Assembly (NCBI GenBank): GCA_947497755.1
Contig: CANMHT010000014.1
Span: 1 to 63,370, forward strand
Direction of reading: 5' to 3'
From: an uncultured Polaribacter sp.
GTDB lineage: Bacteria; Bacteroidota; Bacteroidia; Flavobacteriales; Flavobacteriaceae
Length of the DNA: 63,370 nucleotides
Shown here piece by piece: positions 7,940 to 16,736 of this stretch. How positions within the stretch are numbered: the first letter of the stretch is position 1; each line of letters begins with the position of its first letter. Under the pieces are notes generated by a model, which ran no database searches, was not told where the DNA came from, and saw only the letters and a list, made by a program, of their open reading frames with translations. The translations under genes were made by a program, and so were the position numbers.

Positions 7940-9010
7940 ATGATTCGGAAAAACAAATCTGCTTTACACGAAAAAGATGGAGTTTCTCAACCAGAAACTA
8001 CCAGCAAATCTTCTGCGCAAAAAATTAAATTGAACAGAAGTAAACAACCTTCTGTAGATGAGTTTGTCACAGAAATTTTAAACGGAAGCATTCCTTTTTT
8101 AAGTAGAGCAATTACCTTAGTAGAAAGTACTAATGCAAAACATCAAAAAAAAGCCAATCAAATTTTAGAACGTTGTTTACCATATGCTAATAATTCGATT
8201 AGAATTGGAATTACTGGAGTTCCTGGAGTTGGGAAAAGTACATTTATAGAAAGTTTTGGTAAACATTTAACTCATCAGAATAAAAAAGTAGCCGTTTTAG
8301 CCATTGATCCGAGTTCTTCTGTAAATAAAGGAAGTATATTAGGAGATAAAACCAGAATGGAAGAATTGGTGACAGATACTAACGCCTTTATTAGACCCTC
8401 TCCTTCTGGTACTTCGTTAGGTGGTGTTGCTCAAAAAACTAGAGAAAGTATTATTTTATGTGAAGCTGCTGGCTTTGATACAATTATTATAGAAACTGTA
8501 GGGGTTGGACAAAGTGAAACAGCAGTACATTCTATGGTAGATTTCTTTTTACTTTTAAAAGTAGCAGGAACTGGAGATGAACTCCAAGGTATTAAACGTG
8601 GTATTATAGAAATGGCTGATGCCATAGTTATTAATAAAGCTGATGGTGATAACATACAAAAAGCCAAAATTGCAAAAACAGAATTTAATAGAGCTTTGCA
8701 TTTATATCCTCCTAAAGAAAGTTCTTGGCAACCTAAAGTATTAACTTGTAGTGCAATTAAACATAACGGAATTGCAGAAATAAACAATCTAATTAATGCC
8801 TTTTTACAACTAACTAAAAAGAATGGATATTTTGTAAAAAGAAGAAACGAACAAAATACTTTTTGGCTTAAAGCAACTATTGATCAACAGTTAAAAGATG
8901 CTTTTTATAACAATCCGATTATTGTGAAAGAACTTGCTAAAGAAATAAACAATTTAGAAAAAGGAAATACTACTCCGTTTAATGCTGCCAAACGTTTACT
9001 AGATTTATAG
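7940..9010 (+). CDS. meaB: MeaB/ArgK-family P-loop GTPase (methylmalonyl-CoA mutase chaperone)
   Basis: MeaB proteins load and protect the cobalamin cofactor of methylmalonyl-CoA mutase or related mutases. The product is 356 residues from the ATG at 7940. The P-loop GVPGVGKS is at about 93-100, followed by the long insert AIDPSSSVNKGSILGDKTRM, the family hallmark IETVGVGQSE and a base-recognition INKADGD. The frame is open 16 codons further upstream to an ATG at 7892, but that would overlap the preceding gene and add a hydrophobic stretch foreign to the family, so I chose 7940. No mutase gene is in the window; it is probably elsewhere in the genome. Confidence 0.95.
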   Translation: MIRKNKSALHEKDGVSQPETTSKSSAQKIKLNRSKQPSVDEFVTEILNGSIPFLSRAITLVESTNAKHQKKANQILERCLPYANNSIRIGITGVPGVGKSTFIESFGKHLTHQNKKVAVLAIDPSSSVNKGSILGDKTRMEELVTDTNAFIRPSPSGTSLGGVAQKTRESIILCEAAGFDTIIIETVGVGQSETAVHSMVDFFLLLKVAGTGDELQGIKRGIIEMADAIVINKADGDNIQKAKIAKTEFNRALHLYPPKESSWQPKVLTCSAIKHNGIAEINNLINAFLQLTKKNGYFVKRRNEQNTFWLKATIDQQLKDAFYNNPIIVKELAKEINNLEKGNTTPFNAAKRLLDL

Positions 9011-9089
9011 TTTATTAATACTTATGCTTTTATTGTGATATTAACATAATATTAGAGAATTCATAACAGGTAAAATTTATTGAATTGAA

Positions 9090-9097
9090 TACCTTTG
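9090..9097 (+). promoter_or_regulatory. -7 box (TACCTTTG) that places the downstream start at 9125
   Basis: It matches the Bacteroidota -7 consensus exactly, and transcription should begin near 9103. This excludes the upstream ATG at 9095 and supports 9125. No clear -33 TTG is seen at the usual distance. Confidence 0.6.
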
Positions 9098-9124
9098 ATG
9101 TTCAATCAATTAAAAATTTTACAC

Positions 9125-9553
9125 ATGAAAATGAAGTCACTTTTATTCCTATTGTTTGTATTTACAATTTGTACTAGCAACGCACAAGCAAACAAATCAG
9201 AAATAGCAAAAATTACCGAAACTCTTGTAGATTATATTGAAGGCTCAACAAACGGACAACCCAACCGATTAAAAAAAGCATTTCATTCTGATTTGAATTT
9301 GTATTATATCAAAAACGACGAGTTAAAAATTTGGAGTGGTAAAAAATATATCGAATCTACCAAAGAAGGTAAACCTACTGGCGAAAAAGGAAAAATAATT
9401 TCTATTGATTTTGAAAACGATATTGCTGTTGCCAAAGTACAAATTTCACATCCAAAAAGAAAAGTACCTTATATCGATTATTTTATGCTAACAAAGATTA
9501 AAGGTCATTGGACCATTGTACATAAAATGTTTACCAAAAGAGTAGACCAGTAA
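9125..9553 (+). CDS. Secreted NTF2-like (putative lumazine-binding type) protein
   Basis: The 142-residue product has a clear signal peptide (MKMKSLLFLLFVFTICTSNAQA). The mature part fits the small SnoaL/NTF2-like fold of the 'putative lumazine-binding' family: an initial helix (ITETLVDYIEGSTNG), LKKAFHSDLNLYYI, then strands ending DYFMLTKIKGHWTIVHKMFTKRV. It was placed at 9125 rather than an in-frame ATG at 9095, because a -7 promoter box covers 9090-9097 and the signal peptide is complete from 9125. Family members are mostly uncharacterised; a ligand-binding or minor enzymatic role in the periplasm is possible. It probably forms a single-gene transcript. Confidence 0.8.
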   Translation: MKMKSLLFLLFVFTICTSNAQANKSEIAKITETLVDYIEGSTNGQPNRLKKAFHSDLNLYYIKNDELKIWSGKKYIESTKEGKPTGEKGKIISIDFENDIAVAKVQISHPKRKVPYIDYFMLTKIKGHWTIVHKMFTKRVDQ

Positions 9554-9591
9554 TTTAATTTCTAAAAAGTTAGCTTCTATTTCATCACTAT

Positions 9592-9613
9592 TTTTCAGTA
9601 GTTTTACTGAAAA
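9592..9613. repeat. Perfect 9-bp inverted repeat just before the metallophosphatase gene
   Basis: TTTTCAGTA (9592-9600) and TACTGAAAA (9605-9613) flank a 4-base spacer, ending 12 bases before the ATG at 9626. No T-run follows in either direction, so it is not a typical terminator. It could be an operator or an mRNA hairpin. Confidence 0.6.
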
Positions 9614-9625
9614 GAATATACCTAT

Positions 9626-10681
9626 ATGTTAAAAAGAACTTCTTCTCTAATTATTATTTTTCTCTGCTCAATTGTTTTCGCTTTTGGTCAACAGAAAAAA
9701 AACAACACCTATGATGTTTCAACACTAAATGATGGGCCATTTGTCTTTATTGAGAAAAACAACTTGATTCAAAAAGAAATTATCAACGGACAAGTAATTT
9801 CAAAATCACTTCCATTAAATACGTATCAAACAGTATTTACACCAGAAAAATCAACCTATAGAAAAGTCCGTAAAATTGCTGCTTTAAGTGATATTCACGG
9901 GCAATATGATTTGGCTGTTCGTCTTTTAAAGAACAATAAAATCATTGATAAAAACTTAAATTGGAAATTTGGCAAAGGACATTTGGTAATTGCTGGAGAT
10001 ATTTTTGATCGTGGTCCAAAAGTTCATGAAACATTGTTATTGGTTTATAAACTAGAACAACAAGCTCAAAAAAAAGGAGGAAAAGTTCATTTTTTATTAG
10101 GCAATCATGAATATATGGTACTTCATAACGACCTAAGATACATTCATAAAAAATACAAAGCAACTACTAACCTACTCAACATAAGCTATGATCAATTGTA
10201 TGGAAAAAACACTGTATTAGGGAGATGGTTACGTTCTAAAGCAACAATTGTAAAAATTAATGATGATTATTTTGTACATGGCGGAATCTCTAAAGATTTT
10301 ATTAAAAGAGCTAATTTTAACAGTGCAACCATTCACCAAATTAATACACAAATGAGAGCTTCTATTGACAGAAGTAAAACAGCAATGAAGTCGACAGATT
10401 TTTATGATATTTTCTACAGAAAAAACAGCTTAATTTGGTACAGAGGTTATTTTTATGGTAAGCTAAAAGAACAAGAAATTGACGATATTTTACATGCAAC
10501 AGACTCTAAACATATCATTGTTGGGCATTGTTCTAATAAAACAATAGTTCAATTGTTTAATCATAAAATTTACGGAGTAGACTCTAGTTTAAAAAGAGGA
10601 AAATATGGAGAATTACTTTTGATCAAAAACAAAAAATATATCCGTAAAACCTTAGAAGGTAAAAAAGAGGCTTTTAATTAA
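9626..10681 (+). CDS. Secreted calcineurin-like metallophosphatase (Ser/Thr phosphatase type)
   Basis: The 351-residue protein has a signal peptide (to about residue 22, FAFG|QQ). The PPP-type motifs appear in order: ALSDIHGQYDLAV (GDxHG analogue, about 87-99), IAGDIFDRGPKV (GDxxDRG, about 123-134), LLGNHEYM (GNHE, about 158-165), YFVHGGI and IIVGHCSNKT. These supply the metal ligands of a two-metal phosphatase. Export to the periplasm suggests action on phosphorylated sugars, nucleotides or proteins outside the cytoplasm; the substrate is unknown. It lies next to a second secreted metallophosphatase, which suggests a phosphate-scavenging neighbourhood. A perfect inverted repeat sits directly upstream. 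Confidence 0.9.
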   Translation: MLKRTSSLIIIFLCSIVFAFGQQKKNNTYDVSTLNDGPFVFIEKNNLIQKEIINGQVISKSLPLNTYQTVFTPEKSTYRKVRKIAALSDIHGQYDLAVRLLKNNKIIDKNLNWKFGKGHLVIAGDIFDRGPKVHETLLLVYKLEQQAQKKGGKVHFLLGNHEYMVLHNDLRYIHKKYKATTNLLNISYDQLYGKNTVLGRWLRSKATIVKINDDYFVHGGISKDFIKRANFNSATIHQINTQMRASIDRSKTAMKSTDFYDIFYRKNSLIWYRGYFYGKLKEQEIDDILHATDSKHIIVGHCSNKTIVQLFNHKIYGVDSSLKRGKYGELLLIKNKKYIRKTLEGKKEAFN

Positions 10682-10726
10682 CTTAATATTAAAGTAGCTT
10701 CTTATTTTTTGCTATTAAGAAATGTG

Positions 10727-10734
10727 TACATTTG
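10727..10734 (+). promoter_or_regulatory. -7 box (TACATTTG) of the 5'-nucleotidase gene
   Basis: It is an exact match to TAnnTTTG. A TTTG lies 15 bases upstream (10708-10711), slightly closer than the usual spacing. It would give a leader of about 75 bases, longer than most in this window. Confidence 0.45.
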
Positions 10735-10816
10735 TAATACCATCAACAAACCTACCTTTAAATTTTAATATCAATCAAACCTACAATAAGTTTGTAACGC
10801 TTAAGCCTACATTAAA

Positions 10817-12247
10817 ATGAAAAGATTCTTTCAGGTATTCATCCTATTTTTAGTTGTTATTAGTTGTACAAAAAATAATGACCCTGTTGTACCAGCAAAT
10901 ACTACAGAAAAACTAACTATTTTTATTCTAAATGACATCCATGGTCAAATAGATAATTTTGCCAAAGTAAAATATTTGGTAGACCAAGAAAAAACCAAAA
11001 CCAATGTACTATTAACCTCTGCGGGAGATATTTTTTCTGGAAATCCAATTGTAGATAATTATCCTGAAAAAGGCTACCCAATTATCGACTTAATGAATCG
11101 TGTTGGTTTTGATGTTTCTGTTATAGGAAATCATGAGTTTGATTATGGTGAAGTGAATTTAAAAGATCGTATGGAACAAGCCAGTTTTGAGTGGATTTGT
11201 GCCAATGTACAAACTGATAATTCTGTAATACCACAACCAAAACCTTATACTACTATTGCTGTTAATAATTTAAAAATTACTTTTCTAGGTTTGGTAGAAA
11301 CTGATGGGAAAGAAAATGCAACAATTCCTTCTACACATCCTTGGAGAGTACAAAATTTAAGTTTTAAAAGGCCTGAAAATGTTGTGGGAGATTTTGCCAA
11401 TATTAAACAAACAGAAAATGCTGACTTATTAATTGCATTGACACATATAGGATATTCTAAAAGTGGTGGAAGATTAGGCGATTATCAATTGGCTACAGAT
11501 TTTCCTTTTTTTGATTTAATTATTGGAGGGCATTCTCATTCTAAAATTGATGAAGTTGTCAACGGAATTCCTATTTATCAAGCAGGTAGTTATTTAAATC
11601 ACATAGGTAAAATTGAACTTGAAATATCTGATAAAAAAGTAAAAAACATCAACTATCAGTTAATTGATTTAAATACATTAACAGATAAAGACCCCGAAAT
11701 TAATAATCTTATTAATGTCTATAATGATGCGCCATATTTTAAAGAAGTTGTTGGTTTTTCTGAGATAAATCATAGCAGGTATCAAGTGGGTAATTTTACA
11801 GCAGATGCTTTAAGAAAACAGATGAATGTAGACATTGCTTTTCAAAATACAGGAGGTGTTAGAGCTAATTTAGATCTTGGAGATATCACTACCAAAGAAA
11901 TATTTAATATTTTACCTTTTAACAATGCCGCAGTTACTTACAATATGAGTGTTGCTGATATCAAGAATTTTTTAAGAGGTTCTAGAGCTGGATTATATTA
12001 TTCTGGAGTATCCATCAAAATAAAAAATAGTGATATTGAAATTACAGATTTAAATGGCAATGTGATTCCTGATGCTACTGTTTTAAAGGTAGGTGTAAAC
12101 GATTATATTCCGGCGGTTTATGACAGTTACTTCCCAACTACTAAAATTGTAAGCTCACAAACAGATGCCGCTACTGTAATTTCTTTTCTAAAAGAAAAAA
12201 ACAATCGAGTAAATTATGCAGGTAGTCAAAACTATTTTAAATTTTAG
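10817..12247 (+). CDS. 5'-nucleotidase / bifunctional metallophosphatase lipoprotein (UshA-like)
   Basis: The 476-residue protein is a predicted lipoprotein (hydrophobic leader then VVISC at Cys17). The N-terminal metallophosphatase domain shows FILNDIHGQ, SAGDIFSGNP, GNHEFDYG, ALTHIGYS and GGHSHSKI. The C-terminal 5'-nucleotidase substrate domain begins around residue 310, with FQNTGGVRANLDLGDIT, EIFNILPFNN and the closing NRVNYAGSQNYFKF. Family members hydrolyse nucleotides or UDP-sugars outside the cytoplasm to recover nucleoside and phosphate. Together with the preceding phosphatase it suggests periplasmic or surface phosphate salvage. Length is slightly below the E. coli enzyme. Confidence 0.94.
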   Translation: MKRFFQVFILFLVVISCTKNNDPVVPANTTEKLTIFILNDIHGQIDNFAKVKYLVDQEKTKTNVLLTSAGDIFSGNPIVDNYPEKGYPIIDLMNRVGFDVSVIGNHEFDYGEVNLKDRMEQASFEWICANVQTDNSVIPQPKPYTTIAVNNLKITFLGLVETDGKENATIPSTHPWRVQNLSFKRPENVVGDFANIKQTENADLLIALTHIGYSKSGGRLGDYQLATDFPFFDLIIGGHSHSKIDEVVNGIPIYQAGSYLNHIGKIELEISDKKVKNINYQLIDLNTLTDKDPEINNLINVYNDAPYFKEVVGFSEINHSRYQVGNFTADALRKQMNVDIAFQNTGGVRANLDLGDITTKEIFNILPFNNAAVTYNMSVADIKNFLRGSRAGLYYSGVSIKIKNSDIEITDLNGNVIPDATVLKVGVNDYIPAVYDSYFPTTKIVSSQTDAATVISFLKEKNNRVNYAGSQNYFKF

Positions 12248-12316
12248 TTTTAAGTACTAGAAATCTATTTAACGAAACCTTATAAAACTGGGGTTATATG
12301 GCTTGTAAAAAATGAA

Positions 12317-12324
12317 TATCTTTG
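12317..12324 (+). promoter_or_regulatory. -7 box (TATCTTTG) of the LtaS-like gene
   Basis: It is an exact TAnnTTTG match ending 18 bases before the ATG at 12343, implying a leader of about 12 bases. Confidence 0.55.
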
Positions 12325-12342
12325 CTGCTTTAAAATAATACG

Positions 12343-14340
12343 ATGCAACAACGAATACCCAATTATATAAAGTACCTTTTTGTAAATATTTTTTCGCTTA
12401 CAGTTTATGCTTTTCTTTTTCGTTGTATTTTCTATTTTTTCTTTGCGCAATTAGATAATGCATCAACCAAAGAAGTACAGCAAGCTTTTGCTTTAGGTAT
12501 TCGCTTTGATATTCGATTAGCAATCTTAATTGTTTTCCCAATAGCACTTTTATTATTTGGGGTGAATCAACGTTTTTTTAAACGTAAAGCATACAAAATA
12601 GTTAGTAGTATTTATTTCACTATTATGTATGTAGCTCTTACCTTATTTTACATTTTTGACTTTGGATATTACGATTATTTAAGCATTAGATTAGATGCAG
12701 CTTCTCTACGCTTTTTAAGCAATTTAGACATTTCTACTCAAGTACTTTTTGAAAGTTATCCTGTTTATAAAGGATTATTTGGCTTGCTTATTTTAACTAT
12801 TCTACTCTATAAATTAAATGCATTTATTTATAGAAAGTTTAGTACAGAAACTGCCGCAATTTCTATGAAGAAAAAAGCCTTTTTTATTGTGATTCCGTTT
12901 TTGTTATTGGCATTTGGAATTTACAATAGCTTTAGTCATTATCCTTTACGATGGAGTCAGGCATTCTTTTCTAAAAATCAATCTGTAAATCAATTTGCCT
13001 TAAATCCGATTCTCTATTTTTATGATAGTTTTGAGTTTAGAACTACAGGTTTTGATGCTGATGCAACTAAAAAATATTTTCCTTCGGTAGCCAAACATTT
13101 ACAGCTTTCTAAAGACAGTCTAAACTTTACTAGAACTATTTCTAAAAATGATTCTATACAAACACAACCAAATATTGTAATTGTAATGTTAGAATCTGTA
13201 GGTGCAGCACCAATGAGCTACTACGGAAACCCTATTAACACGACTCCAAAAATGGATAGCATCTTAAAGCAAAGTGTTAATTTTACAAACTTCTATATTC
13301 ATAAAGCAGGTACAGCCGGAACCGTATTTGCTAGTATAACAGGATTGCCAGATGTTGAGAATCCAGAAACTGCCTCTAGAAACCCAATGGTTATTGACCA
13401 ACGTATCATTTTCGATCAATTTAATGGTTATGAAAAATTATACTTTTTAGGAGGAAGCGCTAATTGGGCAAATATTAGAGGTGTTTTTCAATCTAACATT
13501 AGTGATCTTAAAATTTTTGAAGAAGGAAGTTATGCTGTTGAAGAACGCGCAGATGTTTGGGGAATTGATGATTATGAACTTTTTAAAGAATCTGATAAAG
13601 AACTTGTAAAATTACATCAGCAAAAAAAGCCATTCTTAGCATATATACAAACGGCAACCAATCATATGCCTTTTACTGTTCCTGATAAAAAAGGAAGCTT
13701 TAGACCATTAAAAGAGAATGAAGTTAGCAAAGAACTCTTAAAAAAATCTGGGTTTAAATCTGTTGCTCAAATGAATGCTTTGCGTTATTTAGATTTTAAT
13801 GTGGATGAGTTTTTAAAACGTGCTAAAAAAAGCGGGTATTACGATAATACTATTTTTCTATTCTTTGGAGATCACAATACATCTATGAATTCTGTAGATT
13901 TTTTAACTCATAAAGAATATGAATTTGAAACTATTTTACATCACGTACCATTCTTTATTCATGCTCCGAAGTTTGTAAAAAATCAAGAGCTTACTCATTA
14001 CACTAAATTGGCAGATTTAATGCCTACAGCAGCCAAATTAGCCAATATAGATTATACCAATTATACGTTAGGTAAAGACGCTTTTGAGAATAAAGAAGAT
14101 AACTTTGCTTTTCTATTTAAAAAGATCAATGGTGAACCTGCAGTTGGATTACTCCAAAACAATTTTTACTACACACTCACAATTGCTACTAATAAAACAA
14201 GTTTGTATGATTATAGCAAAGGGAGTTTAATCGACATAAAAAAAGACCATCCAAAAGTTACACAACAAATGGATAGTCTAATAAGAGGTTATTATAATGC
14301 TACCAAGTATTTATATTACAACAATAAAAAAACTAACTAG
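12343..14340 (+). CDS. LtaS-family membrane sulfatase-fold phosphotransferase
   Basis: The 665-residue protein has five N-terminal membrane helices (about residues 11-33, 50-70, 82-105, 140-160, 180-200) and a large extracytoplasmic alkaline-phosphatase-superfamily domain from about 270. Metal and nucleophile motifs are visible: IVIVMLESVGAAPMS, the Thr pair in AGTAGT (T324/T327, one the likely nucleophile) and FFGDHNTSM. In Gram-positives LtaS polymerises glycerol phosphate. In Gram-negatives this architecture is used for phosphoglycerol or phosphoethanolamine transfer to membrane or periplasmic glycans or lipids, which I infer here. It converges on a PAP2 phosphatase with overlapping 3' ends, both probably acting on lipid phosphates. 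Confidence 0.9.
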   Translation: MQQRIPNYIKYLFVNIFSLTVYAFLFRCIFYFFFAQLDNASTKEVQQAFALGIRFDIRLAILIVFPIALLLFGVNQRFFKRKAYKIVSSIYFTIMYVALTLFYIFDFGYYDYLSIRLDAASLRFLSNLDISTQVLFESYPVYKGLFGLLILTILLYKLNAFIYRKFSTETAAISMKKKAFFIVIPFLLLAFGIYNSFSHYPLRWSQAFFSKNQSVNQFALNPILYFYDSFEFRTTGFDADATKKYFPSVAKHLQLSKDSLNFTRTISKNDSIQTQPNIVIVMLESVGAAPMSYYGNPINTTPKMDSILKQSVNFTNFYIHKAGTAGTVFASITGLPDVENPETASRNPMVIDQRIIFDQFNGYEKLYFLGGSANWANIRGVFQSNISDLKIFEEGSYAVEERADVWGIDDYELFKESDKELVKLHQQKKPFLAYIQTATNHMPFTVPDKKGSFRPLKENEVSKELLKKSGFKSVAQMNALRYLDFNVDEFLKRAKKSGYYDNTIFLFFGDHNTSMNSVDFLTHKEYEFETILHHVPFFIHAPKFVKNQELTHYTKLADLMPTAAKLANIDYTNYTLGKDAFENKEDNFAFLFKKINGEPAVGLLQNNFYYTLTIATNKTSLYDYSKGSLIDIKKDHPKVTQQMDSLIRGYYNATKYLYYNNKKTN

Positions 14341-14896
14341 CAAATAATTTTTTCTGTAAAAAAGAATGGATTTTAAAGAATGTAAATCCAATCGTTGTAC
14401 CTACAATTGCTCCACACATAATATCTATAGGAAAATGTACTCCTAAATACAATCTACTGTAAGCAAAAACTAGTGGAAACAAAAACATTAACTTAATGTA
14501 TTTGTATTGATTTCTAAATAACAAATAGATAAATACCGTAAATGCTGTTGATGTGGTGGCGTGCCCAGAGGTAAAACTATAACTCTGAGGATTAATTAAT
14601 GTTCTTAATAAATGATTGATACTAGTATCATTATTGGGTCTTAATCTTTCAAAAATAACACGAATCAAATTTGTAAATTGATCAGAAAAAGCCACCATAG
14701 CTATCAAAAACAAAAATAAAAAACCTCCTTTTTTCCATCCTAAGTTTTTAAAAATTAAAAAGATGATTAAAAGAAACAATGGCGCCCAATTTAATTGGTT
14801 GGTAATAAACAACCATAATGGATCCCACTGCTCGCTTCCTAAATTATTTAAATAAATCAGGAATTCTTTATCTCTTTGTATTAAATTCTCAAACAT
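14333..14896 (-). CDS. PAP2-family membrane phosphatase
   Basis: The 187-residue protein has about five membrane helices and the three PAP2 motifs: ERLRPNND (KxxxxxxRP analogue, about 88-95), SFTSGHATTSTAF (PSGH analogue, about 110-122) and SRLYLGVHFPIDIM (SRxxxxxHxxxD, about 146-159). Members dephosphorylate phosphatidic acid, undecaprenyl pyrophosphate or lipid A at the periplasmic face. Its stop codon overlaps the 3' end of the LtaS-like gene on the other strand by 8 bases. It starts 3 bases after the end of the cyclophilin-FKBP gene, so it is probably the last gene of the leftward isomerase run. Confidence 0.93.
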   Translation of the reverse strand: MFENLIQRDKEFLIYLNNLGSEQWDPLWLFITNQLNWAPLFLLIIFLIFKNLGWKKGGFLFLFLIAMVAFSDQFTNLIRVIFERLRPNNDTSINHLLRTLINPQSYSFTSGHATTSTAFTVFIYLLFRNQYKYIKLMFLFPLVFAYSRLYLGVHFPIDIMCGAIVGTTIGFTFFKIHSFLQKKLFAS

Positions 14897-14899
14897 GGA

Positions 14900-15982
14900 T
14901 TACTTTCCTATTTTAGTAATTTCTAATTCAAAAACTAAATCAGATTTAGGAGGAAATGGTCCATAAGCTCTTTCTCCGTAACCTAAGTAATACGGAATAA
15001 ATAAACGTACTTTCCCTCCTTCTCTCATATCTTTTATAGCTTCTTTTACTCCGGCAATCATTGGTTGTCTGCTCATCGTAAAAGTAAATGGATCACGTCC
15101 AACAGTCGTTTGGATTTGTTTTCCATCTCCCAAGGTCATTGTATAATGAATAGTAGTTGGCTTGTCTTCAGAAAACTTTTTTCCTTTTCCTTTTTTTAAG
15201 GTTAAAATATGTAATCCTGATTCTGTCTTTTTTGCCTTAGCAATTCCTTGTTCTGCTTGGTAGACTTTACAATCTTCTACAAATTTTTTATAACGAACCT
15301 CTTCTGCTTTTTTAGCATCTTCAATTCTCTTTTGCTTTGCTAATTTTGATTTTTCAAATTCTTTTGTAAAAACTTTAGCAGCATTAAAACCTTTTGCTTT
15401 GTGTCCAATTTTAATAAACCTGATGTGCTTAATTACATCTTTAGGTTCAATTGAATCAACGACACCTTGCCCATATTTTACTTTTCCAAAAACAGTATGT
15501 GCGCCATCCAACCAAGGAGTTGCTTTGTGTGTAATAAAAAACTGACTTCCATTTGTGCCTGTTCCTTTTCCACTATTTGCCATAGACAATACTCCTGCGT
15601 CATTATGCGTATACTTTAATTTTCCTAATGAATCTTTTGGAAACTCATCTTCAAACCTGTATCCTGGTCCTCCAGAACCATTTGCAGCCGGGTCTCCTCC
15701 TTGTATCATAAAATCTTTTACAACTCTATGAAAAGTTAGTCCGTCATAAAATTTTCTTCCTTTTAAAGAATCTGATACATTGGGATTGGTTCCTTCAGCT
15801 AGAGAAACAAAGTTTGCAATGGTTAATGGTGTATCTTCAAAATACAATTTACATAAAATATCTCCTCTGCTTGTTTCAATATCTGCATACAGTCCTTTTT
15901 CTAAATCTGCATATTTTCCTGGCTTACAAGAAGCCAATACAAGTAATGCTAAAGCAATTGAAAAACTCTTAAATAATTTCAT
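14900..15982 (-). CDS. Two-domain peptidyl-prolyl isomerase: cyclophilin-FKBP fusion lipoprotein
   Basis: The 360-residue product is a predicted lipoprotein (LLVLASC at Cys19). Residues about 32-195 are a cyclophilin: FHRVVKDFMIQGGDP, FEDEF, GVLSMAN, GTNGSQFFIT and WLDGAHTVFGKV all match active-site blocks. A charged linker (about 200-245, EFEKSKLAKQKRIEDAKKAEE) joins an FKBP domain (about 255-360: TTIHYTMTL, PMIAGVKEAIKDM, GGKVRLFIPYYLGYG, SDLVFELEI). Both folds catalyse proline cis-trans isomerisation; in the periplasm they help fold exported proteins. It belongs to a run of three isomerase genes including gldI. Confidence 0.95.
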   Translation of the reverse strand: MKLFKSFSIALALLVLASCKPGKYADLEKGLYADIETSRGDILCKLYFEDTPLTIANFVSLAEGTNPNVSDSLKGRKFYDGLTFHRVVKDFMIQGGDPAANGSGGPGYRFEDEFPKDSLGKLKYTHNDAGVLSMANSGKGTGTNGSQFFITHKATPWLDGAHTVFGKVKYGQGVVDSIEPKDVIKHIRFIKIGHKAKGFNAAKVFTKEFEKSKLAKQKRIEDAKKAEEVRYKKFVEDCKVYQAEQGIAKAKKTESGLHILTLKKGKGKKFSEDKPTTIHYTMTLGDGKQIQTTVGRDPFTFTMSRQPMIAGVKEAIKDMREGGKVRLFIPYYLGYGERAYGPFPPKSDLVFELEITKIGK

Positions 15983-16001
15983 AAATACGTTTATTTATCT
16001 A

Positions 16002-16736
16002 TTACTTTTTGATAATCTCTAATAATTCAACCTCAAAAATTAATGGCATAAATGGTTTAATTATTCCGCCTGGTCTTGGCGTTCCTCCATAAGCTAATTC
16101 TTGAGGTACATAGAACTTATACTTAGCTCCAACATTCATTAATTGCAATCCTTCTATCCAACCTTTAATTACTTGATTAACAAAAGTAGTATATGGCATT
16201 TTCTTTTTTACAGAGCTGTCAAAAACAGTACCATCTAATAAAGTACCGTGGTAGTGTACTTTTACTTTAGATGTTGCGACAGGTTTCTCTCCTTTACCAG
16301 CTTTAATTACTTCATATTGTAATCCGCTTGCAGTCGTTTTGACTCCTGGTTTTGTTTTATTTTTAGCTAGAAATGCTTCTCCTTCCGTTTTCAAATGTCC
16401 AAATTCTTTTTCAGCTTTTTTCAAGGCTTCTTCTTCACGTTTCTTCATAGCTGCTAACTGTTTCTTCTGAAAATACGTATTTAGAACCCTCTTTACATCT
16501 TTTTGATTAATCAATAAGCTTAAAGAATCCATTCCATTTTCAAATCCTTGAATAAAAATATCATTATTAACTTCTTTAAAATTTGCTTTTAATTGATTAG
16601 CCATATTAAGTCCAAGAGCATAACTTACAGAGTCAATTTCAGATTCTAATGAAGTTACACTTCCAGGTTGATTATTATTACAAGAGATAAAACTCAATGT
16701 AGCAATCGCTACAACTAACATACTTATTTTCTTCAT
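16002..16736 (-). CDS. FKBP-type peptidyl-prolyl isomerase lipoprotein (Mip/FkpA-like)
   Basis: The 244-residue protein starts with a lipoprotein signal (ATLSFISC, Cys19). Next is a helical N-terminal dimerisation region (about 32-140: SYALGLNMANQLK, KKREEEALKKAEKEF), as in FkpA/Mip. The FKBP domain is C-terminal (about 145-244), with KVHYHGTLLDGTVFDSS, VIKGWIEGLQLM, GAKYKFYVPQELAYG and MPLIFEVELLEI. It acts as a periplasmic chaperone or isomerase. Its ATG overlaps the gldI stop by 4 bases, so translation is coupled. Confidence 0.96.
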   Translation of the reverse strand: MKKISMLVVAIATLSFISCNNNQPGSVTSLESEIDSVSYALGLNMANQLKANFKEVNNDIFIQGFENGMDSLSLLINQKDVKRVLNTYFQKKQLAAMKKREEEALKKAEKEFGHLKTEGEAFLAKNKTKPGVKTTASGLQYEVIKAGKGEKPVATSKVKVHYHGTLLDGTVFDSSVKKKMPYTTFVNQVIKGWIEGLQLMNVGAKYKFYVPQELAYGGTPRPGGIIKPFMPLIFEVELLEIIKK

